From Eikenella longinqua (lineage in GTDB: Bacteria; Pseudomonadota; Gammaproteobacteria; Burkholderiales; Neisseriaceae): a stretch of 64,000 nt of DNA. The position numbers were made by a program, and so were the translations under genes. The stretch is from positions 1 through 64,000 of the forward strand of contig NZ_LXSL01000032.1 of assembly GCF_001648355.1 (NCBI RefSeq), in the 5' to 3' direction. The notes beneath the pieces are model-generated. The model did not search any database, was not told the DNA's origin, and saw nothing but the letters and a program-made list of their open reading frames with translations. Numbering within the stretch: the stretch's first letter is position 1; each line of letters starts with the position of its first letter. Of this stretch, positions 24,873-33,193 are shown piece after piece.

Positions 24873-25322
24873 GGAAGGCTACCTGAAAAATAAAAGGGCT
24901 ATTTTATCGCCAAGCGGCGGGGCGCTCCAAACGGATGCCGGCGCATTTTCAGGTAGCCTGAAGTGTATGGCCGTGTAAACCCGAAGATTTTGCTTGACCG
25001 CCTGCGGGCAAACGCCTAATATGCCGCCTCTTTTTGTTCGAAGCCATCGTCTTCAGCCCACCAGCCTTCCGGCTGCGTCTGTTTGCCGCCTTGCGCGCGC
25101 AATCCTTCTCTGCTTCGCAGGTTGTCGCCGATGCCACCCAAGCGCCATGCTTGTGACAATCTTGTGCGTAACTCCCATAGTGGTTGCCCAAACTTCCGCT
25201 GCCGCGTTAGCCCGCCGGTATCGGAAGCGAATGGAACCCGCTGTTTCCCGTTAGCGCATTCCTTTGCTTCACGGCTGCCCGTTTGCGCGGGCGGAAAGTA
25301 TTGTTGCCCCTTTTGGAAACAC
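24873..25322. other. 450-base leader region before rhlE, no convincing gene
   Basis: Uptake sequences near 24875 and 24946, then about 350 bases without a clear CDS. Open frames of 80-104 codons on the minus strand, and one on the plus strand fused to rhlE, have Arg/Gln/Cys-rich compositions typical of non-coding DNA. Several short GC hairpins (for example GCCCG/CGGGC at about 25288) occur. No RNase P, tmRNA or 6S core motif was found. A structured leader for rhlE or an unannotated RNA is possible. Confidence 0.5.
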
Positions 25323-26621
25323 ATGACCATCCAATTCAGCGACCTGCTACATGATAAAAACCTGCTCGCCGCCCTGCGTTCCGCCGGCTATGCCGAGCCC
25401 ACACCCATCCAAACCCAGGCCCTGCCCGCCGCCATCGAAGGCCGCGACATCATGGCCTCGGCGCAAACCGGCTCCGGCAAAACCGCCGCCTTCTTGCTGC
25501 CCAGCCTCCAGCGCATCACCCGCCGCAGCGACAAGTCCGGCAAAGGCCCGCGCATCCTCGTGCTCACTCCCACGCGCGAGCTGGCAGCGCAAGTAGAGAA
25601 AAACGCCAAAATCTATGCCCAAAACATGAAATGGCTGCGCACTGTCACCCTGGTGGGCGGCTCCTCTTTCGGCTTTCAAATCAAATCGCTGGCCAAGCCG
25701 ATTGATTTGGTGGTGGCCACCCCCGGCCGCCTGATGGACCACATGCGCTCCGGCCGCATCGATTTCGACCGCCTCGAAGTGCTGGTGCTCGACGAAGCCG
25801 ACCGCATGCTCGACATGGGCTTTATCGACGACATCGAAACCATCGTGGCCGCCACCCCCGCCAGCCGCCAAACCCTGCTCTTTTCCGCCACCTGGGACGG
25901 CGCCGTGGGCAAACTTGCCCGCCGGCTCACCAACAATCCCGAAGTGATCGAAATCGAGCGTGAAGACAACCAAGGCAAAATTGACGAGCAGCTGCTTTAT
26001 TGCGACGACAAAAACCACAAAAACCGCCTGCTCGACCACATCCTGCGCGACACCAACATCGACCAGTGCATCATCTTCACCAGCACCAAAGCCATGAGCG
26101 AGCAGCTGGCCGACGCGCTATACGAAAAAGGTTTCGCCGCCAACTACCTGCACGGCGACATGCCGCAAAACTGGCGCAACCGCACCTTGATGGATTTGCG
26201 CAAAGGCCGCATTAAAGTGCTGGTGGCCACCGACGTGGCCGCACGTGGCATCGACATCCCCAGCATCACCCACGTGATCAACTACGACCTGCCCAAACAG
26301 GCCGAAGACTACGTGCACCGCATCGGCCGCACCGGCCGCGCCGGCCGCCACGGCCTCGCCCTCACCTTTGCCGAAGTAAACGAATACATGGCCGTGCACA
26401 AAATCGAAAAATACCTCGGCCGCAAACTGCCCGAATTCGCCATCGAAGGCATGGAGCCCACCCGCAAACGCAGCAAAGCCCCGCGCAAAGCCAAAGGCGG
26501 CGGCTGGAAACCCAAAGGCGGCCGCAAGCCCAACGGCAGCGGCAAATCCTACGGCCGTCCCGCCGGCCACTCGCGCGGCAAAGAGCGCAAACCTGCCGCC
26601 CAAGGCCGCCGTGCCGGATAG
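25323..26621 (+). CDS. rhlE: DEAD-box ATP-dependent RNA helicase, RhlE type
   Basis: 432 residues from ATG 25323 (MTIQFSDLLHDKNLLAALRS); the longer upstream reading is not protein-like. All helicase motifs are present: PTPIQTQALPA (Q), AQTGSGKTAAF (I), PTRELAAQ (Ia), ATPGRLMDHM, DEADRMLDMG (II), SAT (III), ATDVAARGIDIP (V) and HRIGRTGRAGR (VI). The last 70 residues are basic and Gly/Lys/Arg-rich. Remodels rRNA or mRNA. Confidence 0.94.
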   Translation: MTIQFSDLLHDKNLLAALRSAGYAEPTPIQTQALPAAIEGRDIMASAQTGSGKTAAFLLPSLQRITRRSDKSGKGPRILVLTPTRELAAQVEKNAKIYAQNMKWLRTVTLVGGSSFGFQIKSLAKPIDLVVATPGRLMDHMRSGRIDFDRLEVLVLDEADRMLDMGFIDDIETIVAATPASRQTLLFSATWDGAVGKLARRLTNNPEVIEIEREDNQGKIDEQLLYCDDKNHKNRLLDHILRDTNIDQCIIFTSTKAMSEQLADALYEKGFAANYLHGDMPQNWRNRTLMDLRKGRIKVLVATDVAARGIDIPSITHVINYDLPKQAEDYVHRIGRTGRAGRHGLALTFAEVNEYMAVHKIEKYLGRKLPEFAIEGMEPTRKRSKAPRKAKGGGWKPKGGRKPNGSGKSYGRPAGHSRGKERKPAAQGRRAG

Positions 26622-26716
26622 TTCGCCGCCTGCAGCCGTCATTGAATAGAGGCTACCTGAAAGCGTGAGCTTCAACGGAGTTAAAATTTCGTGGCGCAGA
26701 AATGCCGCCGTATCCT

Positions 26717-26823
26717 ATTAGCGAATCAAATTGGCTTTCGATACCAAGCAGCGAGCCGCAGACAGTACAGGAGTACGGCAAGGCGAGCTAACGCTGTAAC
26801 GAAAGTTAAGTTGATTCGCTAAT
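26717..26823. mobile_element. Correia-like element, variant TTAGCGAATCAA ends, 107 bp
   Basis: ATTAGCGAATCAA and TTGATTCGCTAAT form 13-base terminal repeats. The inside shares CGCAGACAGTACAGG and AGTACGGCAAGGCGAGC with the TATAGTGG element and TTTCGATACCAAGCAG / GAAAGTTAA with the elements at 58800 and 61046. An uptake sequence abuts the right end. Confidence 0.78.
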
Positions 26824-26902
26824 TTTCAGGTAGCCTCTGGTTTGCACTAAATAGATGATTGGCTTGTTTACCTGGCTTCCAGTAAGATGGCTGCCGCATG
26901 GA

Positions 26903-26914
26903 AGGCTGCCTGAA
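26903..26914 (+). repeat. Uptake sequence of the Simonsiella dialect
   Basis: AGGCTGCCTGAA equals AG-simDUS and differs from the Eikenella form by one base. It begins a copy of the dispersed repeat GAGCGNARCGA...TTTCTGCGAAGCTAAA (26915-26985). It may be a foreign trace or a point mutation. Confidence 0.6.
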
Positions 26915-27011
26915 AATGAGCGGGGCGAATTTCGCTAAAACGAGATTTCCGCAGGGAACAGAGTTTCTGCGAAGCTAAAAATATTTCTCCATAATCAAAC
27001 AACACCACATC

Positions 27012-27284
27012 ATGGCCAAAAAATTCCCTATCCACCCCAAACACCCCGAACGCATCTGCTGGGGCTGCGACAAATACTGCCCCGCCGCCGACCTGCAATG
27101 CGGCAACGGCTGCGAACGCATCCAACACCCCATCGAAACCGACGGCCCCGATTGGTATAAAACCGGCGACTGGAGCAACCTTCTCAGCGAAGCCCAACAA
27201 ATCGAACTCGGCCTCAAACCCGCCCCCACGCCCGAACCCCCGCCCGCCAAACCCCACATCAAACTCCCCCGCAAACAGCATTAG
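27012..27284 (+). CDS. DUF3079 protein
   Basis: 90 residues. The N-terminal block MAKKFPIHPKHPERICWGCD followed by CNPC-like spacing (WGCDKYC, QCGNGC) and DWYKTGDW is the DUF3079 family. Four to five Cys suggest metal binding. The C-terminal third is Pro/Lys-rich. No known function. Monocistronic, in a GC-rich stretch with very C-rich codons. Confidence 0.85.
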   Translation: MAKKFPIHPKHPERICWGCDKYCPAADLQCGNGCERIQHPIETDGPDWYKTGDWSNLLSEAQQIELGLKPAPTPEPPPAKPHIKLPRKQH

Positions 27285-27326
27285 CCAAAAAATTCAGGTA
27301 GCCCCAATCAAGGCTACCTGAAAACC

Positions 27327-27367
27327 AAAAGCCGTGCCGCCGGAAACACATCCGGCGGCACGGCTTT
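27327..27367 (-). terminator. Strong terminator for rpsO
   Basis: AAAAGCCGTGCCGCCGGA and TCCGGCGGCACGGCTTT form a 17-bp stem. With A and T on opposite flanks it can also end the DUF3079 gene. An uptake pair (27293-27324) adjoins it. Confidence 0.9.
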
Positions 27368-27382
27368 CATTTGGGCAACAGA

Positions 27383-27652
27383 TTACTTACGCAGGTTCAG
27401 GCGGGTAATCACATCGCGGTAGGTGTCCACATCGGTGTTGCGCAGGTAGGCCAGCAGGCGGCGGCGGGCGCTCACCATTTTCAGCAGGCCGCGGCGGCTG
27501 TGGAAATCTTTCGGGTTGGCTTTGAAGTGCGGAGCCAAATCGTTGATGCGGAAAGTCAGAAGGGCGATTTGCACTTCAGAAGAGCCAGTGTCGCCTTCTT
27601 TGCGCTGGAAATCTTTGATGATTTGCGCTTTTTGTTCTACGGTCAGTGCCAT
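27383..27652 (-). CDS. rpsO: Ribosomal protein S15
   Basis: 89 residues from the ATG whose complement is at 27650-27652 (MALTVEQKAQIIKDFQRKEG). Contains GDTGSSEVQIALLTFRINDL and HSRRGLLKMVSARRRLLAYL. Primary binder of the 16S central domain. Alone here; pnp, its usual partner in E. coli, is not adjacent. Confidence 0.97.
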   Translation of the reverse strand: MALTVEQKAQIIKDFQRKEGDTGSSEVQIALLTFRINDLAPHFKANPKDFHSRRGLLKMVSARRRLLAYLRNTDVDTYRDVITRLNLRK

Positions 27653-27826
27653 AATAAAACTCCAAAAAATATGCCTTGCGGCGGACAAGCTGGCCGAGCC
27701 GGAAACCCGAGCCAACTCCTCAATACCCGGCTTTCCAGCCAGGCAGGGCGCGGATTATGACACAAAACCGCCGCCGAAAACAGCCAAATGCGCAAACCCG
27801 CCCCAATCTGACACCGCCACGCAACC

Positions 27827-27880
27827 AAAAGGCTACCTGAAAGCCGTTTCCGCCAAGCTAAAATTTTCAGGTAGCCTTTT
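27827..27880. terminator. Uptake-sequence pair after the TrmH-family gene
   Basis: AAAAGGCTACCTGAAA and TTTCAGGTAGCCTTTT, 22-base loop, between rpsO start and the 27897 stop. In place to end the methylase transcript. Confidence 0.6.
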
Positions 27881-27896
27881 GATGCTTCCCACCACA

Positions 27897-28673
27897 TCAC
27901 AACCGCTGCCGCATCTGCTCAAACAGGCACACCGTTGCCGCCATCGCCACGTTCAGCGATTCGGTTTGCGCCGCCATCGGGATATGCACGCAGCGCTCAG
28001 CCTGCGCCAGCATCACCTCGCTCACGCCCGCACCCTCGTTGCCAAACAGCCAGGCGGCGGGCGCGCGCAAATCGCAATCGTAAAGGCTCACGCTATCGCG
28101 GTGCAGCGCCGTAGCCAAGAGCGGCACGCGGCATTGCGCACGCCACGCCGTCAAATCCGCCGCCGTGTGTAGGCGCAGCGCAAAATGCGCCCCCATGCCC
28201 GCGCGCAGCACCTTGGGCGACCACACATCGGCGCAATCTGCCGACAGCACCACCTGCCCCACGCCCGCCGCCGCCGCGCTGCGCAGAATCGTGCCGATGT
28301 TGCCCGGGTCTTGGATGCGCTCCAGCACCACGCAATCGGCATCGGCATCGAACGGCGCATTCGGCGGCAGCCCAATGAGCGCGGTGATTTCTTCGGCATC
28401 GGTGAGGCTGGTGATTTTCTGCAAGGCCGCGCCCGAGGTTTGCACCACGCGCTCGGGCGGCAGCTGCGCCAGCAGCCGCGCGGTTTCCGGCTGCCGCATT
28501 TTGCCCGCCGGCACATAGGCTTGCCGCACCTCGCCGCCGGCCTGCAAATAGGCGGCCAGCAAATGTGCGCCTTCCAGCACGGCCTGTTGGCTTTCGCGGC
28601 GCGCGCGGGCGCTGCGCAGCAGTTTGGCCAAATGCTTAAGCGCGGGGTTTTGGGCGGATTCGATGGTGTTCAT
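27897..28673 (-). CDS. TrmH/SpoU-family RNA ribose methyltransferase
   Basis: 258 residues. The three SPOUT motifs are IQDPGNIGTILRSAAAAG (about 130-147), LFGNEGAGVSE (about 211-221) and the knot strand TESLNVAMAATVCLFE. An N-terminal RNA-binding part (QNPALKHLAKLLRSARARRE) resembles RlmB and TsnR. Adds a 2'-O-methyl to rRNA or tRNA; the target cannot be told from sequence alone. Confidence 0.88.
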   Translation of the reverse strand: MNTIESAQNPALKHLAKLLRSARARRESQQAVLEGAHLLAAYLQAGGEVRQAYVPAGKMRQPETARLLAQLPPERVVQTSGAALQKITSLTDAEEITALIGLPPNAPFDADADCVVLERIQDPGNIGTILRSAAAAGVGQVVLSADCADVWSPKVLRAGMGAHFALRLHTAADLTAWRAQCRVPLLATALHRDSVSLYDCDLRAPAAWLFGNEGAGVSEVMLAQAERCVHIPMAAQTESLNVAMAATVCLFEQMRQRL

Positions 28674-28682
28674 GGCGAGGCC

Positions 28683-29348
28683 TTAACTGTTAATTTTGCT
28701 AATCGCTATTTTATCCGACTCATTACGCAAATCGATATAGAGCGTACTCACCGAGCAATCCGGCAAATCATAGTCTTCGGCAGCAAAATCAAGATTCGCC
28801 ATCACTGTTAGAAATATTTTCCCTTCACCAGCATTCAGTCGGATACCGGCCACCTGCCAAACATAATCCTCACATCCGGCCTGCCGATAAGCCGACCAAA
28901 CATCAGGAAACGCCCGTGCACAATACTGAAACAAACTCTGTTTTATCTCATCCGCCGCAGCGCATATCGTCTGTATTTGCCGCATCCATTCAGGCCCGAT
29001 TCTTTCGGGCACGGGCTGGCCTGGGGCATGTGGGCACCAAATCAGCACGTTGCCTGCCTGATATTCTATACACTGCTCATACACGCCCAATACGCCCGCT
29101 TGGGAAAAAACCGACATTTCTGGCAATAATGCAGGCTCTTGCAGCAAAATATCCGTTCCCAAAATATTACTTACTGCTGCCAATGCCCGTTCACGGCCGT
29201 CGGCAAGCGATAAACAAATAATGGCATCATCTGTGTCGCCCGCCAGGATTTGCCGATCTGCCCATTCGCTTAAACAGGAATATGGCAATTGTTCCCGCAC
29301 GACTTGGCTATACAATTGATGCAACTTCAATTTATTTCGCATTTTCAT
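28683..29348 (-). CDS. Unrecognised protein
   Basis: 221 residues from the ATG complemented at 29346-29348 (a second ATG six bases on is equally possible; the ribosome site is weak). No signal peptide or membrane helix. Acidic, Cys- and Ala-rich, with WCPHAPGQPVPERIG near the middle. AT-richer than the genes around it. Nine bases after it comes the TrmH-family gene, so they may be co-transcribed. Confidence 0.7.
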   Translation of the reverse strand: MKMRNKLKLHQLYSQVVREQLPYSCLSEWADRQILAGDTDDAIICLSLADGRERALAAVSNILGTDILLQEPALLPEMSVFSQAGVLGVYEQCIEYQAGNVLIWCPHAPGQPVPERIGPEWMRQIQTICAAADEIKQSLFQYCARAFPDVWSAYRQAGCEDYVWQVAGIRLNAGEGKIFLTVMANLDFAAEDYDLPDCSVSTLYIDLRNESDKIAISKINS

Positions 29349-29365
29349 CTTCAATGTCAGTAATC

Positions 29366-29406
29366 AAGGCTACCTGAAAACATCGCCAACTATTTTCAGG
29401 TAGCCT
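29366..29406. repeat. Inverted uptake pair
   Basis: AAGGCTACCTGAAAA and TTTTCAGGTAGCCT, 13-base loop, between two minus-strand orphans; possible terminator of the 29421 gene. Confidence 0.85.
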
Positions 29407-29420
29407 ATTGGCCGAAGGGC

Positions 29421-29909
29421 TTATTCCAGCGTCCACTTCAGCTGCTCGTGCAATTTCAGGTAGCCTTCGCTCGGAAACGGGTGTTCGCCCCAGCGCCGCA
29501 GGTATTCCGCTTCGCCGATGTGGCAGTAGAGATGGTGCAGAATCCGGTGGATTTTCCCGGCCAGCTCATGGCGCGGCACCCGCCCCCGCCACAGGGTTTC
29601 CTGCCCTCGGGCAGTGAAGCCGAAGCTGAAAAACCAATCGGCAGAATGCAAAAGCAGCAGCTCGGCATCGGGGCTGCCTTCTTCCGCATACGCCAGCAGC
29701 GCCAGCTCGCCCGGCTCGTCGAGAAACAGCACTTTCTGCTCGGTGATGCGCCCGCCATTTTGCAGCGCCACGCCCAAAGCAGCCAAATCGCCGAGCGAAT
29801 CGTGCAGGTAGGAAACCGCCTGCTTGAAGCTTTGGCCGTTATACGCCACGCTCACGCTGGCCCAGCCCGCATCGTGCAATTCATAAGCAATATCGAAACC
29901 GCCGCCCAT
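29421..29909 (-). CDS. Unrecognised protein
   Basis: 162 residues from ATG complemented at 29907-29909, with GGAGG just upstream; the longer frame upstream crosses an uptake pair and is rejected. Soluble, with GWASVSVAYNGQSFKQAVSY and LLLLHSADWFFSFGFTARGQ. An uptake sequence at about 29450 encodes EGYLKLHE close to the C-terminus. Family unknown to me; the fold looks like a small alpha/beta protein. Confidence 0.72.
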   Translation of the reverse strand: MGGGFDIAYELHDAGWASVSVAYNGQSFKQAVSYLHDSLGDLAALGVALQNGGRITEQKVLFLDEPGELALLAYAEEGSPDAELLLLHSADWFFSFGFTARGQETLWRGRVPRHELAGKIHRILHHLYCHIGEAEYLRRWGEHPFPSEGYLKLHEQLKWTLE

Positions 29910-29942
29910 CCTTCCTCCCGCATTCCATCCAAACCGATAGCC

Positions 29943-29982
29943 AAGGCTACCTGAAAATGGTTTTCCCGTTTTCAGGTAGCCT
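29943..29982. repeat. Inverted uptake pair
   Basis: AAGGCTACCTGAAAA and TTTTCAGGTAGCCT with a 12-base loop after the PTS IIC-like gene (minus strand); possible terminator. Confidence 0.85.
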
Positions 29983-29988
29983 CTTCTG

Positions 29989-31029
29989 CTACACATCAAT
30001 CCGGTAATCTTCCGGCGCAATCCATTTGAGCCGGCCCACAAACAGCCAATCCGCCGCATACGCCCCGGCCACCGGCACCACCACAAACACCAGTACAGCC
30101 ACCGCCAGCTGCCCCGCGCCCCAGCCCGCCAGCTTCAAATGGTTCACCGGGCCGATGAGGCCGCTGATGCCGAAGCCCGCGCTAAACTCCGTGCCCTGAA
30201 TATGGAACAACGAAGCCAGCGCCCCCGCCATCGCCGCATTGAGCATAATCGGCAGCAAAAGCTTGGGCTTGGCCACGATATTGGGCATGGAAAGCTTGGG
30301 AGAGCCCACAAAATGCGCCGCGCAAGTGCCCAAAGAGTTCATCCGCCGCCCCGCCACCGCCAGCGAAAACGCGCAGGCGCAAATGCCCAAATTAGCCGCG
30401 CCCGAGCCCACCCCCGCCAGATGAATCGCCGTGGCAATCCCCACCGACGACACCGGCGACACAATCAGGCAGGCAAACGCCACCGCAATCAGCACCGCCA
30501 TCAGCGTTTGCTCCAGCGTGAGCAGGTGCGCAATCCACGAGCCCAAGAGCTGCGAAAAAGCCATGAAATACGGAAACGCCAGCCGCCCCAGCGTGCCCGC
30601 CGCAAACAGACACACCGTCGGAATCACCAAAATCGCATAGCCGCGCACCCGACTTCTCAGCAGCAAAATCAAGCCTGCTGCAATGCCCGCGGTGAACACC
30701 ATGGTGAAAATATCGCCCGTGCCCTTGATTTGGATGCCGCTTTCCGCAAAGCGCACCGCCCCGCCGGCAATCATCACCGCCAGCCCCACCGAAATCGACT
30801 CAATCGGCGTGAACTTAAACAAATAGCCGATGGCCACGCCCACGGCAATGCCGACCATGGCATTGGTGGCGCCTATCATCTGCGTGAGCACTGAAAGCGG
30901 CTCGTAATACGGCGCGAGCGCCTTCACCAGCTCTCCCAACAGCGCACCGGGCACCAACGCCACCACAATGCCCAAGGCCGAGCCGTTGAGCAGGTTCATC
31001 ATAAAGGATTTGGCTGTGAGCTTGTCCAT
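29989..31029 (-). CDS. PTS IIC-like membrane permease (PTS_EIIC_2 family)
   Basis: 346 residues, about nine membrane segments. Motifs include MMNLLNGSALGIVVALVPGA, GVAIGYLFKFTPIESISVGL, SSVGIATAIHLAGVGSGAAN and GFGISGLIGPVNHLKLAGWG, typical of PF13303 proteins. No IIA or IIB domain is attached and none is nearby, so substrate and phosphotransfer partner are unknown. Its own short transcript, bounded by uptake pairs on both sides. Confidence 0.82.
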   Translation of the reverse strand: MDKLTAKSFMMNLLNGSALGIVVALVPGALLGELVKALAPYYEPLSVLTQMIGATNAMVGIAVGVAIGYLFKFTPIESISVGLAVMIAGGAVRFAESGIQIKGTGDIFTMVFTAGIAAGLILLLRSRVRGYAILVIPTVCLFAAGTLGRLAFPYFMAFSQLLGSWIAHLLTLEQTLMAVLIAVAFACLIVSPVSSVGIATAIHLAGVGSGAANLGICACAFSLAVAGRRMNSLGTCAAHFVGSPKLSMPNIVAKPKLLLPIMLNAAMAGALASLFHIQGTEFSAGFGISGLIGPVNHLKLAGWGAGQLAVAVLVFVVVPVAGAYAADWLFVGRLKWIAPEDYRIDV

Positions 31030-31115
31030 ATTCTCCCCTTTTCATCCAAGCCGTTATGTTGCCGGGCACTATAACGCCGCCGGCAAAAACGCGTCAAATA
31101 CGCAACCTCCCAATG

Positions 31116-31171
31116 AAGGCTACCTGAAAATCAAAATCCGCCCCAAGCCGGAAAACTTTTTCAGGTAGCCT
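31116..31171. repeat. Uptake sequences between nrdD and the permease
   Basis: GGCTACCTGAAAA and TTTTTCAGGTAGCC face each other. Further right, a mutated copy TTTCAGCTAGCC (about 31243) and an exact copy (about 31270) form another, imperfect pair downstream of nrdD. Confidence 0.85.
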
Positions 31172-31336
31172 CATCCGGCTGGCCTCCCTGCCCAACTGGC
31201 GCAAAAAAACACGCCGGAAAAATCCGGCGTGACTGATGATGATTTCAGCTAGCCCGAAGGGAGGGAAAAGGCTACCTGAAAACGTCGGCCAGGCGGCAGG
31301 CGGAGGCTGTGCCCGCCACCCGGCCAAACTCTTGGC

Positions 31337-33145
31337 CTAGGCCACTTTGCGCCATTTCTGCTTCTGTTGCGCTTCGCGGTGGTAATGCCTGAGCGCGTGT
31401 TCTTTGCGACGACCGCTACTGAATGCGGATACGCGTTTCAGGTAGCCGATGACGCGGGTGCCGTAGTCGATGTCGTGGCTGCCGCAGGCGGAACAGGCGT
31501 GCAGGGTGCGTTTGTCGATGTGGCCGCATTCATTGCAGATGGTGATGCGTACGTTCACGCAGAAGTAGTTGCAGCCGGTTTGTGCGGCGATGTCCAAGAG
31601 CGAGCGGTAGCCGGATTCGGGCAGGGCTTCGTCGAGGTTCAGGTGCAGCGCGGAGCCGCCGTCGAGCCAGTCCACCAGTTCTTTGCCGTGCAGCAGGAAT
31701 TTGTCGAGCGCGTTGGTTTCTTCGTCTTCGACGACGTAGAAATAGGAGTTGTAGCAGTCGCGGCTGACTTTGTAGCCGTCGGCTTTGTCCCATTTGGCGT
31801 TTTTCACGCCGAGGTTTTCGGCGGGGACGAACTCGGTGTTGAACTTCACGCCGTAATGTTTGCCGGCGGCTTGGTTCGCCTCAAATATGGTTTTCAGACG
31901 ACCTTGGACGAAGTGGATGTAGTCGTCGTTGTAGCCGACTTTGATGCCTTGCGATTCGGCGGCTTCCGCCATGCCGTTGATGCCGATGGTGAGGAACTGT
32001 TTGTCCAGCGTGATGAAGCCTGCGTCGTAAACAGGCAGCATTCCGGCGGCTTGGTATTCTTCCATCAGTTTGCGGTAGGCGTATTGGTATTTGTGGATTT
32101 TGGCGACTTCGGCGGCAAGGTCGCGCCCGTCTTGTTCCAGCCGGTTCATGTTGATGGTGATGACGTTGATGGAACCGGTCGCTACGCCGCCCGCGCCGAG
32201 GGTGTAGCTGAAAGTGCGGTCTTCAATGGCGTTGCGCAGGCGGCAGCAGGAAGCCAGCGAGTCGGGATTATCGGAAAGATAGACGAAGAAGGAATTGCCC
32301 TCCGCCAACTCTTTTGCCATTTCGTCGGCAAACACGGTGTCTTTGCATTTGCCGCCGTCGGTCAGCATGGCGGCGGTAACGACGGGGAAGGTCAAAACGG
32401 CTTTGGTGCGCTCCTGATTGAACCATTTGAGGAAGAAGTTTTGCAGCTTCGCCACGCTCGCCCACACCGGTTTGCTGAAATCGGGGAAGACGAAATCGCC
32501 GAACATCGCATCGAAATAGTATTGATCGTAAACGGAAATATTCCAAAATACGCTCTGATAGCCGCGTGCGGCAGCGGGCTGGTTGATGCTGTACACCACC
32601 TGCTGCATATGGTTGGCAATTTCTTTGCCGTGCGTCTCCAAATAGTCGTCGCCGTAGTCTTTACGGGCGAAGTAGTCGAAATAGGTCAGAAATTCCACCG
32701 TCGCCACCGCGCCGGCAAACTGTGCGCTGATGGCAAACACGAGGTTGATAAACGAGCCGCAAAACGATGCCAGATGCTGCGGTGCTTTGGATTCGCCGCC
32801 AAGTTTACTTAACCCGTCAAGCAGGAAGGGATACAGCGTAACCGACACACAATAAGGCTTGAGGCTGGTTTCGTCGTGCACGTAGATTTCGTGCGCTTCG
32901 ATTTGGCGCAGATATTCATCGGCCACGGATTGGTCAAACACTTCGGCGATTTTGCGCGACACCTGGGCGCGATTGATCTGCACGAAAAAGTCTTTCATCA
33001 ATTCGGCTTCCATCGTGGCGATGTTTTTCTGCGTCACGTTGGCGTTGGCGTCCAATTTGGAGCCGTCGGCCGCGTTGTGTGCGCTGATGTAGTCGCTCAT
33101 GAATTGCAGTTTGCCGTTGAGCTGCTCGGTATCCAGCCGGATCAT
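31337..33145 (-). CDS. nrdD: Anaerobic (class III) ribonucleoside-triphosphate reductase
   Basis: 602 residues. No N-terminal ATP-cone; catalytic barrel with SLASCCRLRNAIEDRTFSYT and GSINVITINMNRL; zinc ribbon CNEC...CSAC; glycyl-radical loop YGTRVIGYLKRVSAFSSG at the C-terminus. Makes dNTPs without oxygen, after activation by NrdG just upstream. Two uptake dialects are present: TTCAGACGACCT (31893-31904, the N. mucosa-type AG-mucDUS) and the Eikenella core GGCTACCTGAA at 31438-31448, which covers the radical Gly codon. This suggests a mosaic gene. Confidence 0.95.
   Translation of the reverse strand: MIRLDTEQLNGKLQFMSDYISAHNAADGSKLDANANVTQKNIATMEAELMKDFFVQINRAQVSRKIAEVFDQSVADEYLRQIEAHEIYVHDETSLKPYCVSVTLYPFLLDGLSKLGGESKAPQHLASFCGSFINLVFAISAQFAGAVATVEFLTYFDYFARKDYGDDYLETHGKEIANHMQQVVYSINQPAAARGYQSVFWNISVYDQYYFDAMFGDFVFPDFSKPVWASVAKLQNFFLKWFNQERTKAVLTFPVVTAAMLTDGGKCKDTVFADEMAKELAEGNSFFVYLSDNPDSLASCCRLRNAIEDRTFSYTLGAGGVATGSINVITINMNRLEQDGRDLAAEVAKIHKYQYAYRKLMEEYQAAGMLPVYDAGFITLDKQFLTIGINGMAEAAESQGIKVGYNDDYIHFVQGRLKTIFEANQAAGKHYGVKFNTEFVPAENLGVKNAKWDKADGYKVSRDCYNSYFYVVEDEETNALDKFLLHGKELVDWLDGGSALHLNLDEALPESGYRSLLDIAAQTGCNYFCVNVRITICNECGHIDKRTLHACSACGSHDIDYGTRVIGYLKRVSAFSSGRRKEHALRHYHREAQQKQKWRKVA
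31893..31904 (-). repeat. Foreign (N. mucosa-type) uptake sequence inside nrdD
   Basis: The complement reads AGGTCGTCTGAA, an exact AG-mucDUS, and it is the only one noticed in the window. It encodes part of GRLKTIFEANQ. Confidence 0.85.
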
Positions 33146-33193
33146 AGGTTTACTCTCCTGGTTTTTATGGTCGGGTGGGTGAAAAATTGCCGG

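Noticed and set aside
23937..24893. 318-codon plus-strand frame opposite the RlmK-like gene
   Set aside because: Val/Gly/Phe-rich shadow of the methyltransferase codons; no start context.
25083..25322. N-terminal extension of RhlE
   Set aside because: Cys/Arg-rich non-homologous sequence; the family start is at ATG 25323.
24949..25322. RNase P RNA, tmRNA or 6S RNA upstream of rhlE
   Set aside because: The conserved core motifs of these RNAs were not found on either strand.
25016..25330. Small minus-strand protein genes before rhlE
   Set aside because: No family, no ribosome site, biased composition; kept only as a possible RNA region.
31367..32812. 481-codon plus-strand frame opposite nrdD
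   Set aside because: Shadow of nrdD; composition is the mirror of its codons.
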